A DNA stretch of 42,288 bases from Deltaproteobacteria bacterium (GCA_947484175.1 CANKOI010000031.1:1-42288); one strand, 5' to 3'. Counted from the stretch's first letter, positions 17,001-25,446 are shown. Notes: generated from the sequence alone by a model not told the origin. Program-made: numbers and translations.

Positions 17001-19948
17001 TCTTCGAGGGTGTAGACGTAGGCGCGACCGGCGTTGTAGGCGGTCACGAGCAGCTCGTCGCGGCCATCGGCATCGAGGTCGCCCGCGCCGCCCACCTCGC
17101 CGCCGTACCCCGTGCCGGGCACGTCGCTGGTCAGGGTGAACTCGGGGCTGGAACCAAGGCCGCTCCCGCTGCCCATGAAGACCAGCGCGCCGCCATCGCC
17201 GTCGTAGGTCACGTCGAAGCTGCTGCTGCCGAGCGCGAAGTCGTCGAAGCCGTCGTCGTCGAAGTCGCCGCCCTTCCGGATGGGCGAGCCGATCGCCGCG
17301 GAAGCCACTCCCCCATCGAGGGTCCAGTCGGCGGTGGTGGAGGGCCCGGTGGCGCTTCCGTAGAAGGCCATCACGCGGCCTTCGTTGGTGAGCGTGGCTG
17401 AATAGCCGGGGCAGCCCACGGCCACATCGTCGTAGCCGTCGAAGTCGACGTCTCCGAGCCCTGCCAGCCCGTAGCCGCACTGGGCGCTGCGAACCCCCCC
17501 GAGCAGCGTCCAGTCCGGCGTGGAGGTGAGGCCCCCGGTGGCGCCGAAGTACAGGAAGGCGGCGCCCTCTCCCGCGAGGGTGCCTTCGTAGTTGTAGGCG
17601 CCCGCGAGGAGCTCATCGAAGCCGTCGCCGTCGACGTCGCCGGCTTTGGCCACGGTGGTGCCGAAATAGGCGCTGTCTACGTTGGACTCGAGCGTGATCG
17701 TGGCGGTGGTGGAGGGCCCGCTCGAACGACCGTGGTGCACGACCACCGCGCCTTCGTTGGTCTGCCCGTTGTCGTACTGGCTGGCGCCGGCCGCCACGTC
17801 GTCGTAGCCATCGCCGTTGATGTCGCCGAGGATCGCCACGGAGCCGCCGAGGTACATGCTCGACGTGGCGCCCGCGAGCGTGGTGGAGCCGGTGGTTGCT
17901 GGCCCCGAGGCCGAGCCGTAGTACACATAGGCAGCGCCGCGGTAGGAGCTGTACGAGGTGTAGCCGATGACCAGGTCGTCGTAGCCGTCGCCGTTGGTGT
18001 CGCCGCCCGCGTCGAGCGCCGCGCCGTAGGAGCTGCTGCCGGTCAACGTGTACTGCACGGTGGTGTCGACGCCGTCGGCGGTGCCGCCGAACCAGCTCAC
18101 GATGCCGGACGACGACGAGCCGAGCGCGAGGTCGTCGAAGCCGTCGGCGTCGAAGTCGGCTCCACCTGCGGCGAGCTCGGCGCCGAAGTAGGTGACCGTG
18201 GAGGCCAGGGTGGCGACGGAGGGTTCGTTTCGCGTGGCACCGTCGGGACCGCCGGCGAGAAGCCAGGAGCGGGCTACCGCCCCGCCGACCACGAGGTCTA
18301 CGTAGCCGTCGGCGTCCACGTCTCCGCCATCGAGGGTGAAGCCGAAGTACGCAGAGTTCTGCGGCCCGTCCACGGTGGAGCTCGCGGTGGAGGCGAGGCC
18401 ACTCGTGGAACCGGAGAAGACGCGGACCGTGCCGGAGAGCCGGCCGACTCGCGCCTCGTAGTAGGCGCCTACCGCGAGGTCGTCGTAGCCGTCGCCGTCG
18501 ATGTCGCCAGGGCCCGCGAGCGCCGAGCCGAGGTAGGCGCTGGCGGTGTTGGGCTCGAAGCTCCACGCGGAGGAGGTGCCGAGGCCGGAGGCGGAGCCGT
18601 GGTAGACCCACACCTTTCCTTCACTGGTCTCGGTGTTGTCCCACGCGGTCGCGCTGATCGCGAGGTCGTCGTAGCCGTCGCCGTTTACGTCGCCCGCGCC
18701 GCTCACGGCGCTGCCGAGACCGGCCGAGCTCTGGTCGCTGTCGGCCGACCAGGAGGCGGTGGCGCTCGGGCCGGCTGCCGCGCCGTGCCACACGAAGACC
18801 ACTCCTTCGTCGGTCTGGCCGTCGTCGTAGGCGGCCGCGGCGGCGGCGATGTCCGCGTAGCCGTCGCCGTTCACGTCGCCCGCGCCTGCAACCGCGCTGC
18901 CCAGCGCGGCCGACGTCTGGTTGCACTCGAGCCGGGTGATGGTGCTGCCGAGACCCGTGCTGCTGCCCAACCAGTAGTAGACCGCACCCTCGTTGGTGGA
19001 GCCGTTGTCGTAGTCGGGGGCCCCCGCGATCACGTCGTCGTAGCCATCGCCGTTGAGGTCGCCGGCGCCGGCCACGGCGGTGCCGAGGTCGGCCGAGGAC
19101 TGGCCGCCCGCGGCGCGGAAGTTGTAGGAGCTGCCGGGGCCGGAGGCGCTGCCGTGGAACACGTAGATCGCGCCTTCGCCGGAGTAGGCGCTGGTGTACC
19201 CGGCGGCCCCCGCCACGAAGTCATCGTAGCCATCGTTGTTCACGTCTCCGGCCGCGGCGACCGCGCCGCCCAAAGCGGCCGACGAGGAGCCCGGGTCGTA
19301 TTTCCAGTCGGCGGTGACGCTCGGCCCGTCTGCCGAACCGTAGTACAGGAAGATGCCGCCTTCGTTGGTGGTGCCGTTGTCGTAGTAGGGCACGCCAAGC
19401 AGCACATCGTCGTAGCCGTCGCCGTTCACATCGCCGACCACGGCTACGTCATCGACCACATCGCCGGTGCTCACCAGCGTGTACCAGGCCGGTGCCAAGG
19501 TGGGGTCGACCGTGATCGGGAAGCGGGCGTTGGCCACGTTCACCACGATGCGTAGGCCGTCGCCGAGCGGCTCGAAGTGCGAGGCCAGCTCGACTCCGCC
19601 TGCGTCGGTCACGTACAGGCCGTCGTAGCGCACCTTCCGGCCGTCGGGCAGCACGAAGCGGGCGTTGCGGGCGTCGGCAACGACGCTGGCGCCCTCCACG
19701 GCGATGTCGATGAACAGCTCGTCGCCTGTGCCGGCTGGCTCATCCAGCTCGAAGCCGTGCTCGTAGCTTCCGTCGCGGGCACGCAGGAACTCGACCACGC
19801 CCGGCGAACGCAGTTCCGCCCTCGCGATGCAGGCGCCGTCGATGCCCGGCGTGTCGCCGGGCGTGCAACGACCCAGCGTTGCGGAACGGTCCGGCAGCGG
19901 CTCGGCAGGCTCGTTCACGCGGCCCACCCGTTTGGTGACGAGCCGCAC
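12800..19948 (-). CDS. Giant FG-GAP/MopE protein with internal MYXO-CTERM tail fused to a second lipoprotein-like module
   Basis: This open frame of 2382 codons begins at GTG 19948, but probably lacks its true N-terminus (see 19952-20176). Module A has about 14 FG-GAP repeats (GDVNGDGYDD and similar), as in two seven-bladed propellers. About 12 MopE-type repeats follow (DCDD then NDCDG), then a MYXO-CTERM tail: Cys1650/Cys1652, helix PSWLAGLAVLAAI, RRRAR. The frame does not stop. Module B begins with the hydrophobic stretch SAAVATAGAVSVASVLGC (Cys1694) like a lipobox, then 4 MopE repeats, then about 7 FG-GAP repeats. FG-GAP propellers bind calcium and extracellular ligands. MYXO-CTERM tails are removed by myxosortase. 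Both modules are probably surface proteins. The two modules may be separate genes fused by stop-codon loss. Confidence 0.85.
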   Translation of the reverse strand: MRLVTKRVGRVNEPAEPLPDRSATLGRCTPGDTPGIDGACIARAELRSPGVVEFLRARDGSYEHGFELDEPAGTGDELFIDIAVEGASVVADARNARFVLPDGRKVRYDGLYVTDAGGVELASHFEPLGDGLRIVVNVANARFPITVDPTLAPAWYTLVSTGDVVDDVAVVGDVNGDGYDDVLLGVPYYDNGTTNEGGIFLYYGSADGPSVTADWKYDPGSSSAALGGAVAAAGDVNNDGYDDFVAGAAGYTSAYSGEGAIYVFHGSASGPGSSYNFRAAGGQSSADLGTAVAGAGDLNGDGYDDVIAGAPDYDNGSTNEGAVYYWLGSSTGLGSTITRLECNQTSAALGSAVAGAGDVNGDGYADIAAAAAAYDDGQTDEGVVFVWHGAAAGPSATASWSADSDQSSAGLGSAVSGAGDVNGDGYDDLAISATAWDNTETSEGKVWVYHGSASGLGTSSAWSFEPNTASAYLGSALAGPGDIDGDGYDDLAVGAYYEARVGRLSGTVRVFSGSTSGLASTASSTVDGPQNSAYFGFTLDGGDVDADGYVDLVVGGAVARSWLLAGGPDGATRNEPSVATLASTVTYFGAELAAGGADFDADGFDDLALGSSSSGIVSWFGGTADGVDTTVQYTLTGSSSYGAALDAGGDTNGDGYDDLVIGYTSYSSYRGAAYVYYGSASGPATTGSTTLAGATSSMYLGGSVAILGDINGDGYDDVAAGASQYDNGQTNEGAVVVHHGRSSGPSTTATITLESNVDSAYFGTTVAKAGDVDGDGFDELLAGAYNYEGTLAGEGAAFLYFGATGGLTSTPDWTLLGGVRSAQCGYGLAGLGDVDFDGYDDVAVGCPGYSATLTNEGRVMAFYGSATGPSTTADWTLDGGVASAAIGSPIRKGGDFDDDGFDDFALGSSSFDVTYDGDGGALVFMGSGSGLGSSPEFTLTSDVPGTGYGGEVGGAGDLDADGRDELLVTAYNAGRAYVYTLEDGDGDGYYAWEDCDDADPDLSPGEAELCDGIDNDCDGHVDETIPTWYPDADGDGYGAGTGTASCASPAGYSATDDDCDDGDANLNPGEVETCNAVDDDCDGSTDEAGATGGTRYYADTDGDGYGNSSSSNLFCSLGSGWTANATDCDDDDATAYPGASETCDGTDDDCDGTTDEASAIDAPTWYADTDGDGYGDLSVTTVACSAPVAYSASSTDCDDSEGKVHPGVLETCNAIDDDCDGATDEGVTTTYYLDADGDGYGDASSSSDACSLPSGYAATSTDCDDTSAAVKPGATETCNSDDDDCDGATDEGVTTTYYLDADGDGYGLTASTLAACALPSGYSTSGGDCADSDASRSPGTSESCNDIDDDCDSLVDDGIATTAWYVDADGDGFGGSASVLDCAAPSGYVAAADDCDDTDAAIGDGLTWYADLDDDGYGDAANTSWTCEPDAGYVDDARDCDDTRDDVHPYAPEVPYDGVDGDCKGDSDYDDDGDGHDSDAYGGDDCDDTDPEAFPGGTDYAYDGIDGDCDGTANNDMDGDGQDAATRGGTDCDDADDDVYLGAPDDPYDGEVDGCDPAAEFDADGDGERRAGDGGDDCDDTDATVNTGASEVWYDGIDQDCDGNDDDQDGDGVTFGDDCDDTDTAVLGGCEGSGEDTAPPDPLADLLEGCSCSTPGAAPSWLAGLAVLAAIRRRARSAAVATAGAVSVASVLGCTGPLGFMFDLDADGFTADVDCDDGAPKVHPGAGESCDGSKTDNDCDGKLDDDDDDLVDPPLWFRDQDGDGHGDADDVDDRCLPKDGFVEYDDDCDDSDPDRFPGNPEVCDASNVDEDCDGLSEDEDDDLSGTAPWYADDDGDGYGTGDAVARCDGGDGFAELDGDCDDDDADVNPGEVEVCDSRDMDEDCNGAADDEEAEPPEGAIPLFNDKDSDHYGSGSRARVGCDTAPGEAEKDGDCNDANSGINPGEREVCGDRIDQNCDGSARGCAFDGQLLSSDANALVYSSSAGDAGGWKISTGGDSDGDGVLEAWVSSLAAPSGTGSGAATLLAGLPDGEMTADDHGLYGVHGEVEDEMTYEIWSAADLDGDGLSDLVAASPFSDRAGSNRGYAYVFLAPFEREQTEADAWAARAGNSSSDYGGFSVISTDWNDDTQQDLVWSNQSGEIYIEFGPITPGYAADYTVSDVYIDVSLGVRVAAGDVDGDGVEEIFSGQWDSDDVYQFDGGIPGASLDFTDAAGYIATTDGGFGWAMDARSDLDGDGTPDLAIGAPDDEDGYAYLHFGPIRGAEDTSDADVKFTGTYSDGQFGYSVATGGDVDQDGEPDLLIGAPAAAGIGGAWLYSGPIARGNYDDTTATAVFTDAAASAGIGASVGMVDLNGDGLSEVLAGGDGIGGHAGGGVAIFSPEEF
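14030..14830 (-). repeat. MopE-type repeat array, module B (4 repeats)
   Basis: Four units carry DCDD or DCND, then EVCD-type Cys and EDCDG or QNCDG. They begin just after the lipobox-like Cys (codon 14869-14867) and end near FDGQLLS. Confidence 0.65.
15020..17010 (-). repeat. MopE-type metal-binding repeat array, module A (about 12 repeats)
   Basis: Each unit has DCDD, a Pro-Gly segment, then CDG-x2-DDCDG and DADGDGYG. Six full-length units with the second Cys pair are followed by shorter ones. The seventh lacks the CDG-DDCDG half. The Asp-rich loops look like calcium-binding loops. DNA periodicity follows from the coding repeats. Confidence 0.7.
17015..19455 (-). repeat. FG-GAP repeat array, module A (about 14 repeats)
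   Basis: In translation, the motif GD-[VLI]-[ND]-x-DG-[YF]-DD and its flank, ending in strands like YYGSASG, recurs with roughly 55-60-residue spacing. I count 14, two propellers' worth. Later copies are degenerate, such as GGADFDADGF and GAGDLDADGRDE. Confidence 0.7.
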
Positions 19949-19951
19949 GCC

Positions 19952-20176
19952 TCAGGGGGCCGACCCGTCTTCGCCGATCAACTCCACGCCGCCAGACTCG
20001 ACCGTCAGCGACAGCGTTCCCGCCGCGGTTTCGGACACGAGGCCCATCGCAGACGGGCTGAACGCACGATTCGAGGCCGCCACCCGAGCTTGGACCTCGG
20101 CCAGCCACGGGTCGGCAGCCGACGGCAGCTCGGAAGGTGCGGAAACGCAGGCGAGCGCGACGAAAAGGGACAGCAT
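19952..20176 (-). CDS. Signal peptide and N-terminal fragment of the giant FG-GAP protein, cut by TGA
   Basis: This fragment of 74 residues starts at ATG 20176 with MLSLFVALACVSA (lipobox-like Cys10 or signal peptidase I site), and contains WLAEVQARVAAS and SLTVESGGVEL. It stops at TGA 19954-19952. The next frame-matched GTG is 19948, only one codon later, and the following sequence continues in the same reading frame. The N-terminal layout (alpha stretch, then beta strands leading into RVGRVN) is what I recall as one continuous domain in Myxococcota FG-GAP proteins. I therefore think this is the missing signal-peptide end of the downstream gene. A nonsense mutation, an assembly error or recoding are all possible. 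Confidence 0.6.
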   Translation of the reverse strand: MLSLFVALACVSAPSELPSAADPWLAEVQARVAASNRAFSPSAMGLVSETAAGTLSLTVESGGVELIGEDGSAP

Positions 20177-20253
20177 GGCGCGATCTGGGGAACCCGGGCA
20201 CCATAGCACGCGGCAGCGGCAGGCTAAGGAGCGCGACCACCCCGGATGATCGC

Positions 20254-20709
20254 ATGAAGTGGGACATCGCCCCCAAGCTCCGCGCCGACCTCGTGTGCTA
20301 CGCCGGCCTCAACCTCTCGGGCGAGCGCCGCGTGGTCGACATCCACGTGGTGAGCGGGCGGCAGGGCGCCGATGTACCCACGGCCGAGCTAAAGTCGCTG
20401 GCGTTCATCGCCCCGCTCGGTACACGACTGATTCTGAAGACCACGGAGGGCGACGACTGGGAGTCGCAGCCGTGGCGGTGCATCCGCATTCAGAAGGGCA
20501 CGTCGTTCAAGACCCAGGAGGGGAACTACGGGGTGCGTATTCCCGACCTTGAGTACCTCGACAAGCCCGACGCCCGCCGGAACGATCCCGAGTGGCAGGA
20601 GAGCTACCCGCTGGTGCAGCGGCTGGCAGACGGCACCGGCTGGACCTTCGGCCGCGAGGGCGACCTGAAGGGGCGGGTTCGCGTGATCACCATCGACAAG
20701 CTCGGGTAG
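20254..20709 (+). CDS. Uncharacterised 151-residue protein
   Basis: I do not recognise a family. Starting at ATG 20254, the protein has no signal peptide. It looks beta-rich, with charged patches and an aromatic motif near WESQPWRCIRIQKG. It is divergent from the giant-protein start, with 77 bp between them. An AAGGAG about 22 bases upstream is too far to be a normal ribosome-binding site, so the start is uncertain. Its 3' end faces the GT-C-like gene. Confidence 0.55.
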   Translation: MKWDIAPKLRADLVCYAGLNLSGERRVVDIHVVSGRQGADVPTAELKSLAFIAPLGTRLILKTTEGDDWESQPWRCIRIQKGTSFKTQEGNYGVRIPDLEYLDKPDARRNDPEWQESYPLVQRLADGTGWTFGREGDLKGRVRVITIDKLG

Positions 20710-20754
20710 CGCCGCGATGCCGGGCTGCCGACGCCTCAAACAGGGCGGACGGGC

Positions 20755-22857
20755 CTACGGCATCGCCCCCACGGGCTGTTCGGGGGAGGGGACTGCGGCC
20801 GTCCACACGCGGCCTAGGTGCCAACCGCCGCGCGGGCCATGTTGAACGGAGGTGGGCACCAGTCGGATGGCGGCCGTTTCGGGGCCGGCCGGGAGGGGAA
20901 GACTGAGCTCTACCCACGCGCCGCTGGGCACGGCGGGGAGGCTCCATGTGCCGACGGCCGTGTCGTCCACGAAGAGTTGAAGCTCGGCGGGGCCTTCGCT
21001 GGGGCCGAAACGGGCCACGAGGAGCGTGGGGATGGCGGGGCGAGCGAGGCGGAAGGAGGCCGGCCCGTCGAGGCGGCGGGCGCTGTCTACGACGTCGACA
21101 CCGGCGTGCAGTTCGCCCACTACGACCGTGTTGGCGCGGGCGGCGAGGAGGGGGTCGTCGCTGTGGGTGAAGGTGTGCCGGATCTCGTCGGCGCGGTCGC
21201 CCACGTCGAGGGTGTCGAACACGACGCCGACGCCTGCGGGCGGGGTACTGCCGGATTGTGCGCGGTCGAGGTCGAGGGTGGCGAGCACGAGGTCGTCGCC
21301 TCCCGACACCGTGCGCTCGGCCAGTCGGGCGTGGCGCTCGGGGACGAAGACGCGCGATTGGAAGGCAGTCGGGAACCAGCCGGGGAAGACGAGCAGGGCG
21401 TCGGGCCGCTCGCGCAGCACGCGGGAGTAGACCGCCCCTTCGCCGGCGAGGGCGTCGGGAAGGACGCTCATCGACACGATGCCTTCGAGGTCGAGCACCG
21501 TGCGGCCGCTTAGGTAGGCAAGGGCGCCGATGTCGTTGGCGGCCACCACCGCGTTGGCGGGAAGGTGCTCGTCCACCCAGCGCGCCTGGTCCACGTGCTG
21601 GGTGAGGATGTCCACCGTGTTCTTGCTGTATTTGTCGGCCCAACTCGGCACGCCTGTGCCCCAGATGACGACCAGCGCGGTGAGCACGAAGGGCGTGGCG
21701 GCGGTTCCGGAGCCGCGGAGGCGTGCGATCGCCTCGTCGGCGAGGGAGGCGCCGAGCGCTGCGACGGGCACGTACACCACGAGGTAGGGCAGCACGTAGC
21801 GGTAGTGGTTCCAGGTGAGCGGCAGGAAGAGGCCGAGGAAGAGGAGCGGCAGCGACCAGAAGAGCGCCGCGGAAGCCCCCAGTCCGGGGCGCCCGGCGGC
21901 GTGGTCTCGCACGCAAAGGGCCACCAAACCCGTGAAGAAGAGGAGCAAGACCACGAGGCCCATCGGGCCCACGAAGTACCGGGCGAAGCCACTTCCCACG
22001 ACGTCCCATACGAAGTCGGCCAGCACCGTTTCGGACGGGCCCTCGATGCGGGGGTTTCGTTTCGCGAGGGCGGAGGAGCTGGTGATCACCCCGGTGTACA
22101 GGAAGTTGAGCAGGGGTTGGAGGGCGCCGAGGGCGGCGGGCAGGAGCCACGGGAGGAGGGCCCGCGCCGGCTCCTCTCGCCCCCGGCGCCAGGCCACTGC
22201 CTTGACCAACACGAGGGCCCCCGCGAGCATCGCCCCCTCCGGGCGCACCAGCGCCAGCGCGCATCCCCACGCGAGGGCGCCGCGGCGCGCTCGCTCGCCG
22301 GGCTCGACCGCGAGGTCGAGCACGCCCGCGAGCGCGGCGGAGAACAACACGATCTCCATGCCGCTGAAGGCACCCCACAGCCAGGGGCCGCTGAGCAGCA
22401 GGGCCAGCGCGCCCGCCGTGCCCGTGCGGGCGCCGGCCACCCGCCCGAGCCACCGCTGCGTGTGCCAGGCGCTCGCGGCAACGAAGGGAAGCGCTAGCGC
22501 CAGCGCCCACCCGTACAGCGCCATTCCCCCGAAGCCCAGCTTCACGCCGGCCGCGAGCAGCAGCGGCCACAGCAGGCTGGTTGCGCCCGACGACGGGGCG
22601 GCCCCTGCTTGGTACTCGTACGGGTGCCCGTTGGCGAGCTGGCTGGCGTATTGGAAGTGGATGTAGGCGTCGTCGAGCGGCGGGCTCAGTTCGCCGCCGT
22701 TCCTCCCCAGCGCGGCCGAGAGGAACACAGCGAGGAGCAGGGCGGCGAGGGCGAGCCATGCAGGGAAGGTGGGGCGCAGTGCGGAATCCTCGCGAGGGCC
22801 AACCCTATCGCACCCGATCGCGCGCGGTCGTGGGCTATGAGGGTGGAGACGCCTCAT
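20755..22857 (-). CDS. Polytopic GT-C-like membrane protein (probable glycosyltransferase fold)
   Basis: This 700-residue protein starts at ATG 22857. After a basic N-terminus there is one helix, then PPLDDAYIHFQYASQLANGHP. The Asp pair in the first periplasmic loop is typical of polyprenyl-phosphate-dependent GT-C enzymes, where it binds metal. About ten further hydrophobic segments follow, then a soluble C-terminal domain of about 250 residues with beta-sandwich-like strands. GT-C enzymes move sugars from lipid carriers onto lipids, proteins or polysaccharides. The start lies 9 bp from the divergent SGNH gene start, so one transcript must begin inside the other gene. Specific substrate unknown. 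Confidence 0.65.
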   Translation of the reverse strand: MRRLHPHSPRPRAIGCDRVGPREDSALRPTFPAWLALAALLLAVFLSAALGRNGGELSPPLDDAYIHFQYASQLANGHPYEYQAGAAPSSGATSLLWPLLLAAGVKLGFGGMALYGWALALALPFVAASAWHTQRWLGRVAGARTGTAGALALLLSGPWLWGAFSGMEIVLFSAALAGVLDLAVEPGERARRGALAWGCALALVRPEGAMLAGALVLVKAVAWRRGREEPARALLPWLLPAALGALQPLLNFLYTGVITSSSALAKRNPRIEGPSETVLADFVWDVVGSGFARYFVGPMGLVVLLLFFTGLVALCVRDHAAGRPGLGASAALFWSLPLLFLGLFLPLTWNHYRYVLPYLVVYVPVAALGASLADEAIARLRGSGTAATPFVLTALVVIWGTGVPSWADKYSKNTVDILTQHVDQARWVDEHLPANAVVAANDIGALAYLSGRTVLDLEGIVSMSVLPDALAGEGAVYSRVLRERPDALLVFPGWFPTAFQSRVFVPERHARLAERTVSGGDDLVLATLDLDRAQSGSTPPAGVGVVFDTLDVGDRADEIRHTFTHSDDPLLAARANTVVVGELHAGVDVVDSARRLDGPASFRLARPAIPTLLVARFGPSEGPAELQLFVDDTAVGTWSLPAVPSGAWVELSLPLPAGPETAAIRLVPTSVQHGPRGGWHLGRVWTAAVPSPEQPVGAMP

Positions 22858-22866
22858 GTCAGCCCC

Positions 22867-23949
22867 ATGACCCCCTCCCGCCGCAGAATCTTCGCCCTGG
22901 TGACGGTGCTCGGTCTGCTGGCATTGGCGGAGGGGGGTGCGCGGCTGTGGATCGGGAAGACCGTGGGGGATGCCAAGTCGCTCACGCCGGATTCCGGGCG
23001 GCTGTGGAGGCTCGCGCCGCTCTCCAGCAAGGAGTACAGCACCGACGACGACGGCTTCCGCGCCGTTTCCGCTCCTGGGCCCGAGGGTGCCCCGCTGCTC
23101 GTGACCGTGGGCGACTCGAGTATCTTCGGCCACGGCGTGGCCGATGGCTCCACCATTCACGAGTCGATCGGGGCAACGCTGGCCGCCCGCGGCGCGCCGG
23201 CCCGAGTGCGGTCGCTCGCCGTTCCCGGCTACTCCACGATGCAAACGCGCGTCGTGATGGACGAGCTCGGCTGGGCGCTGCAGCCGAAGCTGCTGGTGAT
23301 CGGCAATTTGTGGAGCGATTCGACGCTCGACGTCGTGCGCGACGCCGACCTCTACCGCCAATACGCGACGCCCACCGCCCGGGCGGAGTTGCTGCTGTCG
23401 CGGTCGGGGCTGTTCCGGCTCGTAAAGCGCGCGTTCAACACCTCCCGCGGCGTGCCCGCGGAACGGGTGATCTCCTGGCCCCAGCCGGGCGACGTGGGCG
23501 TTCGGCGCGTACCGCTCGCCGACTACGCGGCCAACCTCGAAGCCCTGCTCGAGGGCGCGCGCGAACGTGGCATCGGCGTGGTGATCCTGGGCCTGTGCAC
23601 CGAACGGATGGTGTGGGCCGGCCGCAGCACGCTCGATCCGGTATTCGTGTACGCGGACACTCAATACCGCGTGGCCATGGCCCACAACGTTCCCTACGTC
23701 GATGCCGTGCGGGTGTTCAGCGCGGCGGGCGGCGCCTCTCTCTTTGGCGACGACCTGCACCCGAACAACGCGGGCTCTGCCCGGCTCGGCGAAGCCATTG
23801 CGCTGGAGCTTTTGCGCGACGGCTGGCCGGCCCGGGTGCCCGTGCCGCTGCCGGCTCCCGCCATCCGCGTGGCCGTGGACCGGAAGGACGGCACGGCTCG
23901 CACCGAGAAGACCAGCATGGCCGGAGCCTTGGCCAACGGCGAGCTGTAA
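22867..23949 (+). CDS. Membrane-anchored SGNH hydrolase
   Basis: This 360-residue protein starts at ATG 22867; ATG 22837 is an in-frame alternative. Residues about 8-25 form a signal anchor after an Arg-rich start ([20 protein letters not shown]). The SGNH blocks are [11 protein letters not shown] with Ser84, the Gly of VPGYSTMQ, the Asn of IGNLWSD, and the Asp-His pair in [10 protein letters not shown]. Thus the catalytic set looks complete. It heads a tight plus-strand group with the metallo-beta-lactamase and beta-barrel genes. A role in acyl removal or transfer on envelope glycans is a guess supported only by the nearby GT-C-like gene. Confidence 0.8.
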   Translation: MTPSRRRIFALVTVLGLLALAEGGARLWIGKTVGDAKSLTPDSGRLWRLAPLSSKEYSTDDDGFRAVSAPGPEGAPLLVTVGDSSIFGHGVADGSTIHESIGATLAARGAPARVRSLAVPGYSTMQTRVVMDELGWALQPKLLVIGNLWSDSTLDVVRDADLYRQYATPTARAELLLSRSGLFRLVKRAFNTSRGVPAERVISWPQPGDVGVRRVPLADYAANLEALLEGARERGIGVVILGLCTERMVWAGRSTLDPVFVYADTQYRVAMAHNVPYVDAVRVFSAAGGASLFGDDLHPNNAGSARLGEAIALELLRDGWPARVPVPLPAPAIRVAVDRKDGTARTEKTSMAGALANGEL

Positions 23950-23953
23950 CGGG

Positions 23954-24787
23954 ATGCGGGCCCTCGCCATCCTCGGCAACCGCCAGCGGCTCGATGGCGG
24001 CGCGATGTACGGAAACGCCCCGCGCGCGCTTTGGGAGCGGTGGTCGCCGCCCGATGAGCGCCACCGCATCGAACTGGCCTGCCGCGCGATGCTGGTGGAA
24101 ACGAACGACGGTCGCCGCGTGCTCTGCGAGGCGGGAATCGGGGTTTTCTTCCCCCCCGAGTCGCGTGACCGGTTCGGCGTGGTCGAGCCGGATCACCGCC
24201 TGGTGGCGAACCTCGCGGCCGAAGGACTGAAGCCCGACGACATTGATGTGGTCGTGCTGAGCCACCTGCACTTCGATCACGCGGGTGGGCTGCTCGGCCC
24301 CCACGAAGACGGCGCCCAGCTCCTGTTTCGGAAGTCGCAGTTCGTAGTGAGCCGTCCGGCCTGGGAGCGTGCCTTCGCCCCCCACGCCCGAGACCGCGCG
24401 AGCTTCATTCCGGCCCTCAACACCCAACTGGCGGCTACGGGAAGGGTGGAGCTCCTCGACGGCCCCCGTTCCGCCACCCTCGGCCCGGACTGGCACTTCC
24501 ACCTCTCCGAGGGGCACACGCCCGGCCTCCTCCTCGCCGAGGTGCCGACCGAGGCCGGTCCGCTCCTATTCGCCTCCGACGCCATCCCGGGGCGCCCTTG
24601 GGTGCACACGGCCATCACCATGGGCTACGACCGCTTCCCGGAGCGCCTCATCGAGGAGAAAGAAGCCCTGCTAGCCGACCTGCACGCTCGCGGCGGGAGC
24701 GTGTTCTTCACCCACGACCCCGAGGTGAGCCGCGGTCGGGTGCACCGCGACGAACGAGGTCGATTCGGCGTAGTGGACGCGGCATGA
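23954..24787 (+). CDS. Metallo-beta-lactamase-fold hydrolase
   Basis: This 277-residue cytoplasmic protein starts at ATG 23954, 4 bp after the SGNH stop. The metal motif HLHFDH is present as His104, His106, Asp108 and His109. Later ligands are plausible in EGHTPG (His), FASDAIPG (Asp) and FFTHDPE (His), so a two-metal site is expected. Proteins of this fold hydrolyse lactones, thioesters, phosphodiesters and other bonds; the quorum-quenching and glyoxalase types cannot be told apart here. The last bases overlap the next gene's start by 4 bp (ATGA), suggesting co-translation. Confidence 0.8.
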   Translation: MRALAILGNRQRLDGGAMYGNAPRALWERWSPPDERHRIELACRAMLVETNDGRRVLCEAGIGVFFPPESRDRFGVVEPDHRLVANLAAEGLKPDDIDVVVLSHLHFDHAGGLLGPHEDGAQLLFRKSQFVVSRPAWERAFAPHARDRASFIPALNTQLAATGRVELLDGPRSATLGPDWHFHLSEGHTPGLLLAEVPTEAGPLLFASDAIPGRPWVHTAITMGYDRFPERLIEEKEALLADLHARGGSVFFTHDPEVSRGRVHRDERGRFGVVDAA

Positions 24788-25446
24788 GGATGCTGCTGTT
24801 GGGACTGACCGCAAGCCTGGCCGTCGCTGCGGAGCCGCTCCGCGAGCCGGCCGTGGAGCGGGGGGTGGAGGTGGCCATGGGAGTGGGGTCGGGCTGGGGG
24901 GTGGGCGGGACCACGGCGGCCTGGGCGCCCGCGCTCAGCCAGCGGTTTGAGGTGGCCGGGGCGGTGGGTCGGCACCACGTGGCGGTGGGGTTCTCGTTGA
25001 CGCACGCGCGGCGCGAGTTGGTGGACAGCTCCGTGCTGATTCCCGATGGGGGGGTGCCTGCCGACGCGGTGAGCGGTCAGCGCGACGAACTGGCGTTGCT
25101 CTTTTCGGTGCGCGTGCCCCTCGACGTGGGGGCGGACATTCCCGCCCGTCAGCCCGTGCTTCGCGTGCTGCCCACGTTCGGTGTCTCCGCCGGCCTCTTC
25201 GCCAGCGATGCTCAACTGCAGGTGCCGTCGTACTCTACGACGGTGGCCCTGCGCAGCCGCGCGCTCCTGCCGACGATTGGGGCGAGGGTGGGCTGCGAGC
25301 TGCGTGTACTGGGGTGGATGTCGCTGCTTCCGCACGCCGAGCTGCTGGTGCTGGTTGCGGGAAATCGCGGCGAACTCTCGGGACACGAGCAGTTCGACGT
25401 GGAGGGGCGAGTGATGCTCGGAGGGGACGTGGTCGTGCGGTTTTAG
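24784..25446 (+). CDS. Probable outer-membrane beta-barrel-like protein
   Basis: This 220-residue protein starts at ATG 24784, overlapping the upstream stop. The N-terminus [17 protein letters not shown] is a convincing signal peptide with an Ala-rich cleavage region. The rest alternates polar and hydrophobic residues, with strands ending in VVVRF; a C-terminal Phe is typical of barrel targeting. I recognise no specific family. The gene is in the SGNH/metallo-beta-lactamase group. Confidence 0.65.
   Translation: MRMLLLGLTASLAVAAEPLREPAVERGVEVAMGVGSGWGVGGTTAAWAPALSQRFEVAGAVGRHHVAVGFSLTHARRELVDSSVLIPDGGVPADAVSGQRDELALLFSVRVPLDVGADIPARQPVLRVLPTFGVSAGLFASDAQLQVPSYSTTVALRSRALLPTIGARVGCELRVLGWMSLLPHAELLVLVAGNRGELSGHEQFDVEGRVMLGGDVVVRF

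Noticed and set aside
17732-19555. 607-codon plus-strand frame opposite the giant repeat gene
   Set aside because: Its protein is Ala/Val/Arg/Gly-rich and follows the antisense of FG-GAP repeat codons. Long antisense frames are expected over GC-rich repeats.
19949-19954. TGA at the giant gene as a selenocysteine codon
   Set aside because: I found no convincing SECIS-like hairpin immediately downstream, and a surface FG-GAP protein is not a usual selenoprotein. It stays a stop or error hypothesis.
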